Source of the DNA: Flavobacterium alvei
Lineage (GTDB): Bacteria > Bacteroidota > Bacteroidia > Flavobacteriales > Flavobacteriaceae
Reading direction: 5' to 3'
Length of the DNA stretch: 64,000 bases
NCBI RefSeq assembly: GCF_002920895.1
Contig: NZ_PQVG01000005.1
Span: forward strand, 62,001 to 126,000
In this document: positions 1 through 7,961 of the stretch, piece after piece
How the letters are laid out: each line of letters opens with the position of its first letter
Numbering within the stretch: position 1 is the first letter of the stretch
The notes under the pieces: generated by a model
Told to the model about the DNA's origin: nothing
Seen by the model: only the letters and a program-made list of their open reading frames with translations
The model's database searches: none
Translations under genes and position numbers: made by a program

Positions 1-811
1 CACAAGCTTCGCCTAAACCGCCGTAAACGCTGTGTTCTTCGACCGTTATAATAGCACCAACTTCATTCGAAAGTGACTTCAACAAATTATAATCCAATGG
101 TTTTATGGTGTGCATACTAACCACCGTGGCTTCAATATTATGCTCTTCTTTTAACTTTTTGGCGGCTTGCAAAGCAGGATATACCGTTTCGCCAGTCGCA
201 ATTATGGCCAAATCTTTTCCTTTGGCAATGACCCTGCCTTTTCCAAATTCGAAGGTGTTTTCTTTGTCTTCGGTCAAAAGCGGCATTGGTTTTTTTCCAA
301 AACGAAGGTAAAAAGGCTTGTTGATTTGGCTCGCTTGTCGAATGGCTTGTTCGGTTTCGAAATTGTCCGCAGGTGCCACAATTATCAAATTGTTGATGGC
401 TCGCAAAGCGGCATAATCGTGCAAACTGTGATGCGTTGAACCCAAGGCACCATAACTTACTCCAGCACTAATACCAATCAATTTCACGGGATTATCGGAA
501 TAGGCCACGTCATTCTTGATTTGCTCGAACGATCGGGCAGCCAAAAAACAGGCTGGCGAAACGGCAAAAGTTTTTTTGCCTGTCGAAGCCAATCCTGCGG
601 CAACTCCAACCAATACTTGCTCTGCGATTCCTACTTCAATGATTTGTTTTGGATATTTTTTTGCAAAAGGAACCAATTTTCCCGATCCTCTGGAATCGCT
701 GGTAACGGCCAAAATATCTCGGTCATTTTCCGCCAATTCTTGCAAGGTCGAAGAAAAAACTTCGAGATTCGCTTTGGCATTATCTGCCGTAATTTCTATA
801 TGATTTCCCAT
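1..811 (-). CDS. Transketolase, C-terminal subunit (partial, runs off left edge)
   Basis: This is the second half of a split transketolase, holding the pyrimidine-binding and C-terminal domains of a thiamine-diphosphate enzyme that transfers two-carbon ketol units in the cytoplasm. The frame is open from the ATG at 811 to the window edge, about 270 residues; complete small subunits are usually a little over 300. Visible features are an IAEQ motif (EVGIAEQVLVG, with the Glu expected to activate ThDP), a TSDSRGSG segment near the start, and SYGALGSTHHSLHD. The gene starts 4 bp after the stop of the N-terminal subunit, so the two are surely co-translated into one heteromeric enzyme. The isomerase upstream suggests a dedicated sugar pathway rather than the housekeeping pentose phosphate pathway. 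The C-terminus is not in the window. Confidence 0.93.
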   Translation of the reverse strand, partial: MGNHIEITADNAKANLEVFSSTLQELAENDRDILAVTSDSRGSGKLVPFAKKYPKQIIEVGIAEQVLVGVAAGLASTGKKTFAVSPACFLAARSFEQIKNDVAYSDNPVKLIGISAGVSYGALGSTHHSLHDYAALRAINNLIIVAPADNFETEQAIRQASQINKPFYLRFGKKPMPLLTEDKENTFEFGKGRVIAKGKDLAIIATGETVYPALQAAKKLKEEHNIEATVVSMHTIKPLDYNLLKSLSNEVGAIITVEEHSVYGGLGEAC

Positions 812-815
812 TATT

Positions 816-1637
816 CTACTTGTTTGCTGCTGCCGTTAATTCTTCAATAGCTTGTGCATATTGTTCCTTGTTGGGAACGCCGTGATGCCAGTTCAATTGA
901 TTTTCCATAAAACTCACGCCTTTGCCTTTGACCGTGTGGGCAATAATCAAATTGGGTTTCCCTTTTTCGAATGGAAGACTGGCGAAGGCTTCTTGCAGTG
1001 CTTTTACATCATTCCCGTTTACGTGTTTCACTGCCCAACCAAAACTTTCGAACTTGGTATCAACAGGATCCGTATTGCACACATCAGCCGTTGGACCTGA
1101 AATTTGCAAGGTGTTTTTGTCGATGATGGCGCATAAATTGTCGAGTTTGTAATGCGCTCCCGTCAAAGCGGCTTCCCAATTCGAACCTTCGGGCAATTCG
1201 CCATCACCCAACAAGGTAAAAACGCGATAGTCTTTGTCGTCCAATTTTGCGGCAATCGCTGTTCCCACGGCAAGTGGCAAACCGTGTCCCAAAGCTCCCG
1301 TGTTTTGTTCGACACCTTTTATTTTGCGGGTTGGATGCCCGATATAATGGGATTTGTATTTACATAAAGAATTCAAATCGTCCTCCGGAAAAAATCCAAC
1401 ATCTGCCAAAACCACAAAAAGGGCTTCCACGCAATGACCTTTACTTTGAATGTAACGGTCTCTGTCTGGAGAAGCAAAAGTTTCCGGACTCACATTGAGA
1501 ACTTCATTGTACAAAACATTGATGATGTCAATACTGGAAAGGCTTCCGCCGGTATGTCCGGCATTTGCCCCGACAATATATTTCAATATTTTTTGGCGGT
1601 ATTGGTTCGATTTTTCTATCAATAAATTTTGATTCAT
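816..1637 (-). CDS. Transketolase, N-terminal subunit
   Basis: This is the ThDP-binding half of a split transketolase, 273 residues, the usual size of the separate N-terminal subunit. It shows the NAGHTGGSLS segment, the GALGHGLPLAVG motif, and a ThDP/Mg-binding motif (LLGDGELPEGSNWEA) followed by IIDKN. It lacks a signal peptide, so it is cytoplasmic. It lies 6 bp downstream of the FucI/AraA-type isomerase gene and 4 bp upstream of the C-terminal subunit, which fits one operon. Split transketolases of this kind are known in pentose metabolism and also as apulose-4-phosphate transketolase in D-apiose catabolism. The sequence alone does not separate these options. Confidence 0.93.
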   Translation of the reverse strand: MNQNLLIEKSNQYRQKILKYIVGANAGHTGGSLSSIDIINVLYNEVLNVSPETFASPDRDRYIQSKGHCVEALFVVLADVGFFPEDDLNSLCKYKSHYIGHPTRKIKGVEQNTGALGHGLPLAVGTAIAAKLDDKDYRVFTLLGDGELPEGSNWEAALTGAHYKLDNLCAIIDKNTLQISGPTADVCNTDPVDTKFESFGWAVKHVNGNDVKALQEAFASLPFEKGKPNLIIAHTVKGKGVSFMENQLNWHHGVPNKEQYAQAIEELTAAANK

Positions 1638-1643
1638 AATCGT

Positions 1644-3062
1644 TTATTTTGATTTTGAATGGTTGTAAACTTCCCAACCCATATAATTTCCAAGCGCTTC
1701 CTCAAGGATGGCTGCCGTTTTGGAAGCATTCATCACCACGTGATGCTCGAAACCGTTTTTGCACACATATTGCATCAAGTCTTGCAAGCCATCGATTTGA
1801 GCAACGGCCCTGTTTCCAAAAGTATTCAATGGATCATCGGTCAATTCGCCTTCACCCAAATATACTTTGATGACCCCTTTCGGATCGTCGGTGCTGATTC
1901 TTCCATAAGTCAATGGCGAAGCTGGCGTGCGACCGTCCAATGCGCCATACGTATTTTCCACTCCAACCGTTGTTCCTAAAATAGGTGCGTTGCTGATTTG
2001 AATGTCCGGCAAGAATGATTTTGCCCAGTTACCGCAGTGGAAAAGCACGCATTTTTCATCATCATCGGCGTAGTTGTTGTTCCAATCCACCAAAGCACTC
2101 GGCGAACCCGAAGCTAATTGCATTGCATACATTGTCAAAGTTCCCGTAACGTCAACCTCACAAGCACTTGGCAGCATATTTTCGCTCATCATACTCATAC
2201 TGGTACACACGTTGCAACCGTAATTTTGTTGCAAGGAAGTCCAACATTGAATGGCCGTGGCATCCAAGAAATTGTCGTCCATAAAGTGTTTCAAGACCAC
2301 GTCCAATTTGGCAATTTGAATCATTGCTTCGTCTGGCGTTTTTCCTTTTGGAGCATACGCCAAAATTTTGTCTAAATGTTCTTTTACTTCGGGATGGTCT
2401 TTGGTTAATTTGTTGGCGTTGCCCAAGATTTCGGATAAATCCACGGTGGTTACCGAAATCCCGTTGCGTTGCAATATTTTCTCGCTATATCTTACGGTAT
2501 TGAATCCGCCCGGTCTGGCGCCAACGGCTCCGATTCTTACTTTTCGCAAACCTCTCACCACGCGACAAACCGCCACGAAATCGGTTAGTTCTTTGGCAAA
2601 AGCCGGGTCTTTTGGATGCAAAACGTGATTATCGGTAAGCGTATATTTTATTCCAAATTGGTACAAATTGTTGCAAACCGAAATTTTGCCACACCAAGAA
2701 TCTCTTCTTCGGGCAACGTCCAATTTGGTCAATTCATCTGGATAAGCTTGAATCAAAACCGGTACATTCAAATCGGCTAGTTTCAAGGTTTCGGCTACAC
2801 CGCGTTCGTCACCGAAATTCGGAAGAATTACCAATACTCCGTTAATTTCGTCGGCGTGTTTCTTGAATAAATTGGCACATTTTTGGGCATCTTTGAAGGT
2901 TTCCACTCCGCCTAATTTGGTATCTTCTTCTCCAAGAATTACGTAGTTCAGTTTCAGTTTTTCGAATTGTTCGATAACGTCCAACCGGGCTTCTGCCACT
3001 AATTTATCCGGAAAAAAATCCCTGTTCCCTATAATGATTCCTATGCTTGCTTTCTGTTTCAT
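1644..3062 (-). CDS. L-fucose/L-arabinose isomerase-like sugar isomerase
   Basis: A 472-residue cytoplasmic protein resembling the FucI/AraA isomerase superfamily, which interconverts aldoses and ketoses with a divalent metal. The N-terminal part (IGIIIGNRDFFP, then ILPNFGDERGVAE) looks like the Rossmann-like FucI N-terminal domain. The middle carries conserved-looking acidic and Cys residues (DATAIQCWTSLQQNYG, then MLPSACEVDVTGTLTMYAMQLASG), and a C-terminal domain follows. It is shorter than classical FucI (about 590 residues) and nearer to AraA or the shorter FucI-like proteins. It lies 41 bp after the DeoR gene and 6 bp before the transketolase pair. The substrate is not readable from the sequence. 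Candidates are D-apiose, L-fucose or L-arabinose; apiose is favoured by the split transketolase and by the apiosidase-like gene in the adjacent PUL. Confidence 0.8.
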   Translation of the reverse strand: MKQKASIGIIIGNRDFFPDKLVAEARLDVIEQFEKLKLNYVILGEEDTKLGGVETFKDAQKCANLFKKHADEINGVLVILPNFGDERGVAETLKLADLNVPVLIQAYPDELTKLDVARRRDSWCGKISVCNNLYQFGIKYTLTDNHVLHPKDPAFAKELTDFVAVCRVVRGLRKVRIGAVGARPGGFNTVRYSEKILQRNGISVTTVDLSEILGNANKLTKDHPEVKEHLDKILAYAPKGKTPDEAMIQIAKLDVVLKHFMDDNFLDATAIQCWTSLQQNYGCNVCTSMSMMSENMLPSACEVDVTGTLTMYAMQLASGSPSALVDWNNNYADDDEKCVLFHCGNWAKSFLPDIQISNAPILGTTVGVENTYGALDGRTPASPLTYGRISTDDPKGVIKVYLGEGELTDDPLNTFGNRAVAQIDGLQDLMQYVCKNGFEHHVVMNASKTAAILEEALGNYMGWEVYNHSKSK

Positions 3063-3103
3063 TTTTGTAAATTTTTATTTGTAGGTAATTGTGTGTTGTC
3101 GTT

Positions 3104-3868
3104 TTATTTTGCTACTATTATTTCTATTTCGTTGTCTTTGAACACTTGTTTGTCTCGTTCTTTGATTCCAGAATCGGTAATCACGTAATCAATGAGTGAC
3201 AAGGCACCAAGACTGGCCAAGGAACTTTTGCCAATTTTGGTAGAATCGGCGACTAAAAAAGTGGTTTCTGCCGCATCAATCATCGCTTTTTTCACCACGA
3301 TGTCGCTGATGCTTGGATAAGTCAAACCAGCTTTAAGGGACAATCCTGCCGTGGCCAAAAAAAGTTTGTTGACATTCAATCCCTTGAAAAAATCGGCTGC
3401 TTTTTGACCTGTCAAGGATAAAGTGGGTGGTTTGAATTCACCGCCTGTTACAATCAATTCAATGCCGGGTTCAGTACCTAGCATCAAGGCGATGTTCAAC
3501 GCATTGGTAATTACCGTCAGGTTTTTGAATCCTTTTAGTTTCTTGGCAATTTCCGTCGTGGTCGAACCGGAATCCAGTATAATACTGTCGCCACTTTCGA
3601 TATATTCGAGACATTTATCGGCGATAGTTTCTTTTTTATCCAAATTCTCTTGATTCGAAAGCGAAAAACTGCGCACTTGATCTTCGATATTTTTCAGATA
3701 AGCGCCACCGTGTTCTCGCAAGAGCAAACCTTCTTTTTCCAATTTTTCCAAATCCTGCCTGATGGTCACTTCGGTCACCTTGAACAGCTTGGCCAGGTTG
3801 ATTACTTTGGCAGAACCATCTTCGGCCAAAAGTTCCAGTATTTTGTCTTTTCTCTGTTGAGGAAGCAT
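3104..3868 (-). CDS. DeoR/GlpR-family transcriptional regulator
   Basis: A 254-residue repressor-type regulator. Residues about 5-57 form the DeoR winged helix-turn-helix (RKDKILELLAEDG, then VTIRQDLEKLEKEGLLLREHGGA). The C-terminal sugar-phosphate sensor domain has the typical GDSIILDSGSTTTEIAKKL segment and a later LTGQKAADFFKGLNVNKLFL. Such proteins usually sense a phosphorylated sugar made by the pathway they control. It is the first gene of the isomerase-transketolase operon and has a good promoter and flanking inverted repeats just upstream (3910-3963), so autoregulation is likely. It probably does not control the large PUL, which ends at a terminator-like hairpin before this gene. Confidence 0.95.
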   Translation of the reverse strand: MLPQQRKDKILELLAEDGSAKVINLAKLFKVTEVTIRQDLEKLEKEGLLLREHGGAYLKNIEDQVRSFSLSNQENLDKKETIADKCLEYIESGDSIILDSGSTTTEIAKKLKGFKNLTVITNALNIALMLGTEPGIELIVTGGEFKPPTLSLTGQKAADFFKGLNVNKLFLATAGLSLKAGLTYPSISDIVVKKAMIDAAETTFLVADSTKIGKSSLASLGALSLIDYVITDSGIKERDKQVFKDNEIEIIVAK

Positions 3869-3909
3869 ATTAATTTTCTATAAAGAGTTTGTTTAAACCA
3901 AAAACAACC

Positions 3910-3963
3910 TTTCGTTTGTTTTCGATTTTCAAATATAACAACAAAAATGTAAAGCAAACGAAA
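3910..3963 (-). promoter_or_regulatory. Promoter of the deoR operon with bracketing inverted repeat
   Basis: Read on the minus strand, a TTTG (3958-3955) is followed after exactly 17 bp by TATATTTG (3937-3930). This matches the Bacteroidota -33 TTG / -7 TAnnTTTG consensus very well. A 9-bp inverted repeat brackets it: TTTCGTTTG at 3910-3918 and CAAACGAAA at 3955-3963 on the plus strand. One arm overlaps the -33 box and the other sits just past the expected start site, which suits a repressor operator pair. The DeoR start codon is at 3868. Confidence 0.75.
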
Positions 3964-4207
3964 ATTATAGTTAATTTTTTTATTAAAAAAGAAAAAAAAA
4001 CTGATTGTAACTAAAACATCTATTGTGATAAAGCAAAAAAGAGCTGCAACAAAATACTACAACTGAAATAGTATCCTTATCATTTCCTTCTTTAGGAAGA
4101 AAAGATATAATTGACAACCTCAGGATAACCATCGGGACAAACATAACTCCACAAAAAAACTCCACTATCACTAGCAGAGTTCTCAATACAATTATTTTCT
4201 AAAACAC
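3964..4207. other. Intergenic spacer between PUL and deoR operon
   Basis: Apart from the terminator-like hairpin at 4153-4181, this stretch is A/T-rich with homopolymer runs. I see no gene. A 67-residue reading frame at 3983-4186 has low-complexity composition, overlaps the hairpin and shows no recognisable motif, so it is not called. Confidence 0.6.
4153..4181 (-). terminator. Rho-independent-like terminator at the end of the PUL
   Basis: On the minus strand, about 27 nt after the GH2 stop codon, AACTC pairs with GAGTT around an inner CTA/TAG pairing and a short loop. Seven T residues follow directly (plus-strand A run at 4153-4159). The stem is short, but position and T-tract fit an intrinsic terminator. 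It would separate the PUL transcript from the deoR operon. Confidence 0.5.
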
Positions 4208-6637
4208 TTATTCCACTTTTACATCAATCGTTGATGGCGCAATTCTATTCCCAGTACTTGCTTTTAACTGAATGTTTTGTTTCTTTCCGTTCGACTGGAT
4301 GATGGCGATGCATTTTCCGTTATAGACTTTGCAGGAATTCGCTTTAAACGAATCCAAACCTGCCTGATAACCGTTGTCAACACCCACTAATTTTCCACCT
4401 CCTGTGACTTCAAATTGGATTAGGTCATTGGCGTTTGGAGAAAGGTTCCCGTCTTTATCTACAACAGAAACTGTTACGTAAACTAAATCGTAAGTATCAT
4501 TTTTGATGGTATTTTTATCGGCTTTCAAATCGATTTTAGAAGCAGTTCCAGCAGTGTGAATTTCTTTTTCCAAAACCACTTTTCCATCTTTTCTAGAAAT
4601 GGCTTTCAGTGTTCCTGGTTCGAATTTCACTCTCCAAGAAATATGCAAATCGTCGTTTTGTTTGGCTTTTTTGCCCAACGATTCTCCGTTGAGAAACAAT
4701 TCTACCTCATCGGCATTGTTGTAATACGCCCAAACATCAACTTCTTGTCCTGCGGTCCAGTTCCAATGCGGGAAAATATGCAAAACCGGTTTGGTCGTCC
4801 ATTCGCTTTGGTACATATAATAGACATCTTTTGGAAGTCCCGCCAAATCGATAATCCCGAAATAAGAACTTCTTGCCGGATACGGATATGGATCGGGTTC
4901 GCCAATGTAATCAAAGCCTGTCCAGATAAAAGTCCCCGCCATAAAATCCTGCTTTTTGATGGTTTTCCAGTTTTCTTCGTGCGTTGCACCCCAATAAGAC
5001 TTCACCTGATCGTAAGCCGAAACTGTCCAATCTTTGTTTCCGTCAAATGAAGCGCCATACTTGGTCGGCCACGCTTTAATGCCATCCGGAAAATCATAGT
5101 GTCCACGTGTTTCCAAAGCCGAAACACTTTCGGATGCCAGTATTTTTTGTCCTTTGAAACGTTCCGGAAAATCTTTGTAGTCTTCGTGTTTGTAATTGAA
5201 TCCCAACAAATCCAAAGCACCCGACTGGTAAATGAAATTTTTCTCGATTACATTCTCTGTCAAAGCCGAAGTTACCGGGCGGGTCGTGTCCAGCGATTTT
5301 ACGATTTTGGCCAATTCTCTCGTAATCGCGATTCCGGTACTGTCGAATTGCTCACGGATTTCGTTACCGATACTCCACATTATTACCGATGGATGGTTGC
5401 GGTCACGTTTAATAAAATCTTCCAAATCCTGTTTGTGCCACGCATCCCAATCTTTGTGGTAATCGTTGGTTACTTTTTTCTTTTTCCAAACATCAAAAGC
5501 TTCGTCCTGAACAATAAAACCCATTTCGTCGCACAGTTGCATCATTTCCAGCGAATGCGGATTATGCGACATTCGAATGGCGTTGCAACCCATTTCTTTC
5601 AGCAACTTCAGTTTTCTTCGAACGGCGTGAATATTTTCTACCGCTCCCAAAGCACCGTTGTCGTGATGCAGGCAAACCCCTAATATTTTGGTTGGTTTTC
5701 CGTTTAATGAAAATCCTTTTTCGCTATCAAAATTAAAATATCTAAAACCAAGCGGAGTTTCGTAATTGTCGATTAATTTCGAGTTTTCATAAATTTTGGT
5801 CACCACTTTGTACAGATTCGGGTTTTCGGTATCCCACAATTTTGGTTGGTTTACCGTTAAGTTGTGAATCTTTTTTGCTGAAGTTTTGGCTCCTATTTTT
5901 TCTGTTGAAGTGGTATTCGCAACCTCAACATTGTCTGCATTGAGGATAGAAGTCACGAGTTTGAATTCTTTTGCGGAAGCGTTTTCATTGTCAATGCTAA
6001 CCTCTAAACGAACAGTTGCTTTTGCTGCCGAAACTTCGGGCGCGGTTACATAAGTTCCCCATTTTGCCACGTGCAATTTCTCCGAAGCAACCAATCGCAC
6101 GTTTCTGTAAATTCCCGAACCGGTGTACCATCTAGAATTGGGTTGCGCATCGTTATCGACTTTTACCGCGATGATATTCTGTTTTCCAAAATGCAAATAT
6201 TGTGACAATTCGTAACTAAATGAAATATATCCGTTCGGGCGGATTCCCAACGAATGTCCATTAATAAAAACTTCGCTGTTCTTGAAAACACCGTCAAATT
6301 CAACCGAAACGGCTTTGTTTTTCCAATTCGCGGGAACGGTAAAAATTTTGCGATACCAGCCTTTTCCTGCCGGCAAAAATCCCTGAGCCTGTTTGGTTGG
6401 ATTGTCTTTATTGAATGCCCCTTCGATACTCCAATCGTGAGGCAATTGCAATGCTCTCCAATCGGCAGTGCTGAAATTCGCATTGATAGCCTTTGGATAA
6501 TCTCCTAGTTTGAAGTTCCAGTTTTTATTGAAATCTTCAACAATTCTGGCTTTTTTGGCTTGGGCGAAACAGGCCGTCGAAAGCAGTAATACCAATACAA
6601 TTCCTATTTTTTGTAAAATGTTTTTATATGACTTCAT
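4208..6637 (-). CDS. GH2 glycoside hydrolase, probable beta-galactosidase
   Basis: A secreted retaining GH2 enzyme that would remove terminal beta-linked sugars, probably galactose, from pectin side chains. I start it at the ATG at 6637, which opens a clear signal peptide (MKSYKNILQ, hydrophobic LVLLLSTACFAQA). A longer frame to 6685 would overlap the upstream gene. In order it has the N-terminal sugar-binding domain (LPHDWSIEG, GKGWYRK), an Ig-like domain, and the TIM barrel with acid/base Glu in WSIGNEI (about residue 424) and nucleophile Glu in ILASESV (about 501). A DUF4982-type domain and a C-terminal invasin-like Ig domain follow. It is the last PUL gene, 37 bp after the DUF4238 gene and just before a terminator-like hairpin. 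Substrate specificity within GH2 is inferred. Confidence 0.9.
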   Translation of the reverse strand: MKSYKNILQKIGIVLVLLLSTACFAQAKKARIVEDFNKNWNFKLGDYPKAINANFSTADWRALQLPHDWSIEGAFNKDNPTKQAQGFLPAGKGWYRKIFTVPANWKNKAVSVEFDGVFKNSEVFINGHSLGIRPNGYISFSYELSQYLHFGKQNIIAVKVDNDAQPNSRWYTGSGIYRNVRLVASEKLHVAKWGTYVTAPEVSAAKATVRLEVSIDNENASAKEFKLVTSILNADNVEVANTTSTEKIGAKTSAKKIHNLTVNQPKLWDTENPNLYKVVTKIYENSKLIDNYETPLGFRYFNFDSEKGFSLNGKPTKILGVCLHHDNGALGAVENIHAVRRKLKLLKEMGCNAIRMSHNPHSLEMMQLCDEMGFIVQDEAFDVWKKKKVTNDYHKDWDAWHKQDLEDFIKRDRNHPSVIMWSIGNEIREQFDSTGIAITRELAKIVKSLDTTRPVTSALTENVIEKNFIYQSGALDLLGFNYKHEDYKDFPERFKGQKILASESVSALETRGHYDFPDGIKAWPTKYGASFDGNKDWTVSAYDQVKSYWGATHEENWKTIKKQDFMAGTFIWTGFDYIGEPDPYPYPARSSYFGIIDLAGLPKDVYYMYQSEWTTKPVLHIFPHWNWTAGQEVDVWAYYNNADEVELFLNGESLGKKAKQNDDLHISWRVKFEPGTLKAISRKDGKVVLEKEIHTAGTASKIDLKADKNTIKNDTYDLVYVTVSVVDKDGNLSPNANDLIQFEVTGGGKLVGVDNGYQAGLDSFKANSCKVYNGKCIAIIQSNGKKQNIQLKASTGNRIAPSTIDVKVE

Positions 6638-6674
6638 AATTTTTGAATCTAATAAGACAATCTTTGCTGATTTT

Positions 6675-7652
6675 TTATTTCCCATTAACTAAAACAGTAG
6701 GTTTTTTTATAAATTTTTCATTCCCTCCATTTACATATTTTAAGAGTTCAATTAATTTAAAATTATCATTTTTAGAATAAACTTCATCATTTGCAAATAA
6801 ATATTGATAGCAATTATACTCATTCTTTGATTTACTATTTATTATATTAAATTTATTATCCTGAAAAATTTTGTCTTCAAAATGCTTCTTATCCCAAAGA
6901 GTTAATAAAACGGAGCTACTTATTGGAAAAATTATCTCAACACCCTCATCGTAAAAAGAAGATTGTTCTCCTATATGCGGTTTTAAGATAATAGGATTAT
7001 CAGAAGTATAAAAATCATCTTCATTACTTACATAAAAAATCCAAATTTTATCTAGAATACAATCTTGTAATTTGTATATTAAATTTTCGTTCGCAAAAGT
7101 TTTAGCGTGAAGAACTAATTTATATTCTTCATCAATTTCTAAATTAATAGTTTCCATAAAACTTTTATTCTCAGGGAATTCAGCACTCAAAATTGACTTT
7201 ACTATATCCAATCGCTCATTATTACTTTTTGTATAAAAAGACCAGTTCAGATCTCTAATATTCGGAAGTCTTAAATATTGAACAGCAATCAATCCTGCAA
7301 ACACTTCTTTATCAGACTTTTGAAGCACTTCGTTTTCTATCTTATTAGTTTTCCAATTTTCTACGGCACAATCTATAGTTTTTAATATTGGCCCAAGTAA
7401 TTTCTCAATGTTATCGTCAAAAAATTCTTTTTCAAAGAAATTTGGATGAAAAATTTGGTTATCTAGGTTTGCTATAAACTTTTCAGGTATTCTGTAAAAA
7501 TAGTCTTCACAAGCTGTTTTTGAAATTGCTTGAATGGGACTACTTCTATTCCTTTTCTTGCTATAAATATTGATAGATTTACGATTATTAGAAAAATATC
7601 TCAAGTAACATTGAGGTATAAAATGATGTTTTTTATTTTTTTCTCCTTTCAT
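6675..7652 (-). CDS. DUF4238-type protein of unknown function
   Basis: A 325-residue protein without a signal peptide. Its N-terminus (KKHHFIPQCYLRYFSNN) matches the HH-[FY]IPQ-x-[YL]LR-x-F hallmark of DUF4238 proteins. A later SDNPIILKPH segment is also typical, within the stretch that begins IWIFYVSNEDDFYTSDNP. DUF4238 proteins are cytoplasmic, have no known activity and are often found in accessory islands. It is a poor fit for a secreted CAZyme operon. Its base composition is visibly more A/T-rich than the enzymes around it, and a REP-like element lies directly upstream. It looks like a later insertion that kept the operon's orientation. Confidence 0.8.
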   Translation of the reverse strand: MKGEKNKKHHFIPQCYLRYFSNNRKSINIYSKKRNRSSPIQAISKTACEDYFYRIPEKFIANLDNQIFHPNFFEKEFFDDNIEKLLGPILKTIDCAVENWKTNKIENEVLQKSDKEVFAGLIAVQYLRLPNIRDLNWSFYTKSNNERLDIVKSILSAEFPENKSFMETINLEIDEEYKLVLHAKTFANENLIYKLQDCILDKIWIFYVSNEDDFYTSDNPIILKPHIGEQSSFYDEGVEIIFPISSSVLLTLWDKKHFEDKIFQDNKFNIINSKSKNEYNCYQYLFANDEVYSKNDNFKLIELLKYVNGGNEKFIKKPTVLVNGK

Positions 7653-7771
7653 TTTGACTTAATTTTTAAATTAATCTAACCAATCCTTTTTTGTAGTATT
7701 TTATATTTTTAACATTTCATTTTTGAAAAATTGAATACAACTAACATATATACAAATCTATTTTCAAATCA

Positions 7772-7909
7772 TTAAATTGCCTCCAGCTTTAGCTGGGGGA
7801 TTACTAGCATAATCGGAAATGGGGCTTTAGCCAAAACAAAATTCTTTTTGGCTAAAGCCTATTTGAAACTCATTCATTTCCCCTCCAGCTAAAGCTGGAG
7901 GCAATTTAA
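7772..7909. repeat. REP-like nested palindrome
   Basis: Two outer arms (7772-7796 and 7885-7909) are perfect 25-nt reverse complements, with a few more matching bases after one mismatch. Inside, a second pair (7823-7836 and 7846-7859) is a perfect 14-nt inverted repeat with core GGCTTTAGCC. Each outer arm is itself near-palindromic (CTCCAGCTTTAGCTGG). This is the architecture of REP/BIME elements, which are typically spread by RAYT (Y1 transposase-like) proteins. No transposase is in the window. The remainder of the 309-bp gap (7653-7771 and 7910-7961) is A/T-rich with no gene seen. Confidence 0.8.
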
Positions 7910-7961
7910 AACAATCTATGCTTTTCGGCTTCATACCCTGTTGCAACTGGAATGAAAACTT

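Noticed and set aside
3983-4186. 67-residue reading frame on the minus strand between the PUL and deoR
   Set aside because: Low-complexity hydrophobic sequence with no motif, and it overlaps the terminator-like hairpin; no supporting context.
5099-5683. 194-codon open frame on the plus strand
   Set aside because: Antisense to the GH2 catalytic barrel; composition and lack of motifs mark it as a shadow.
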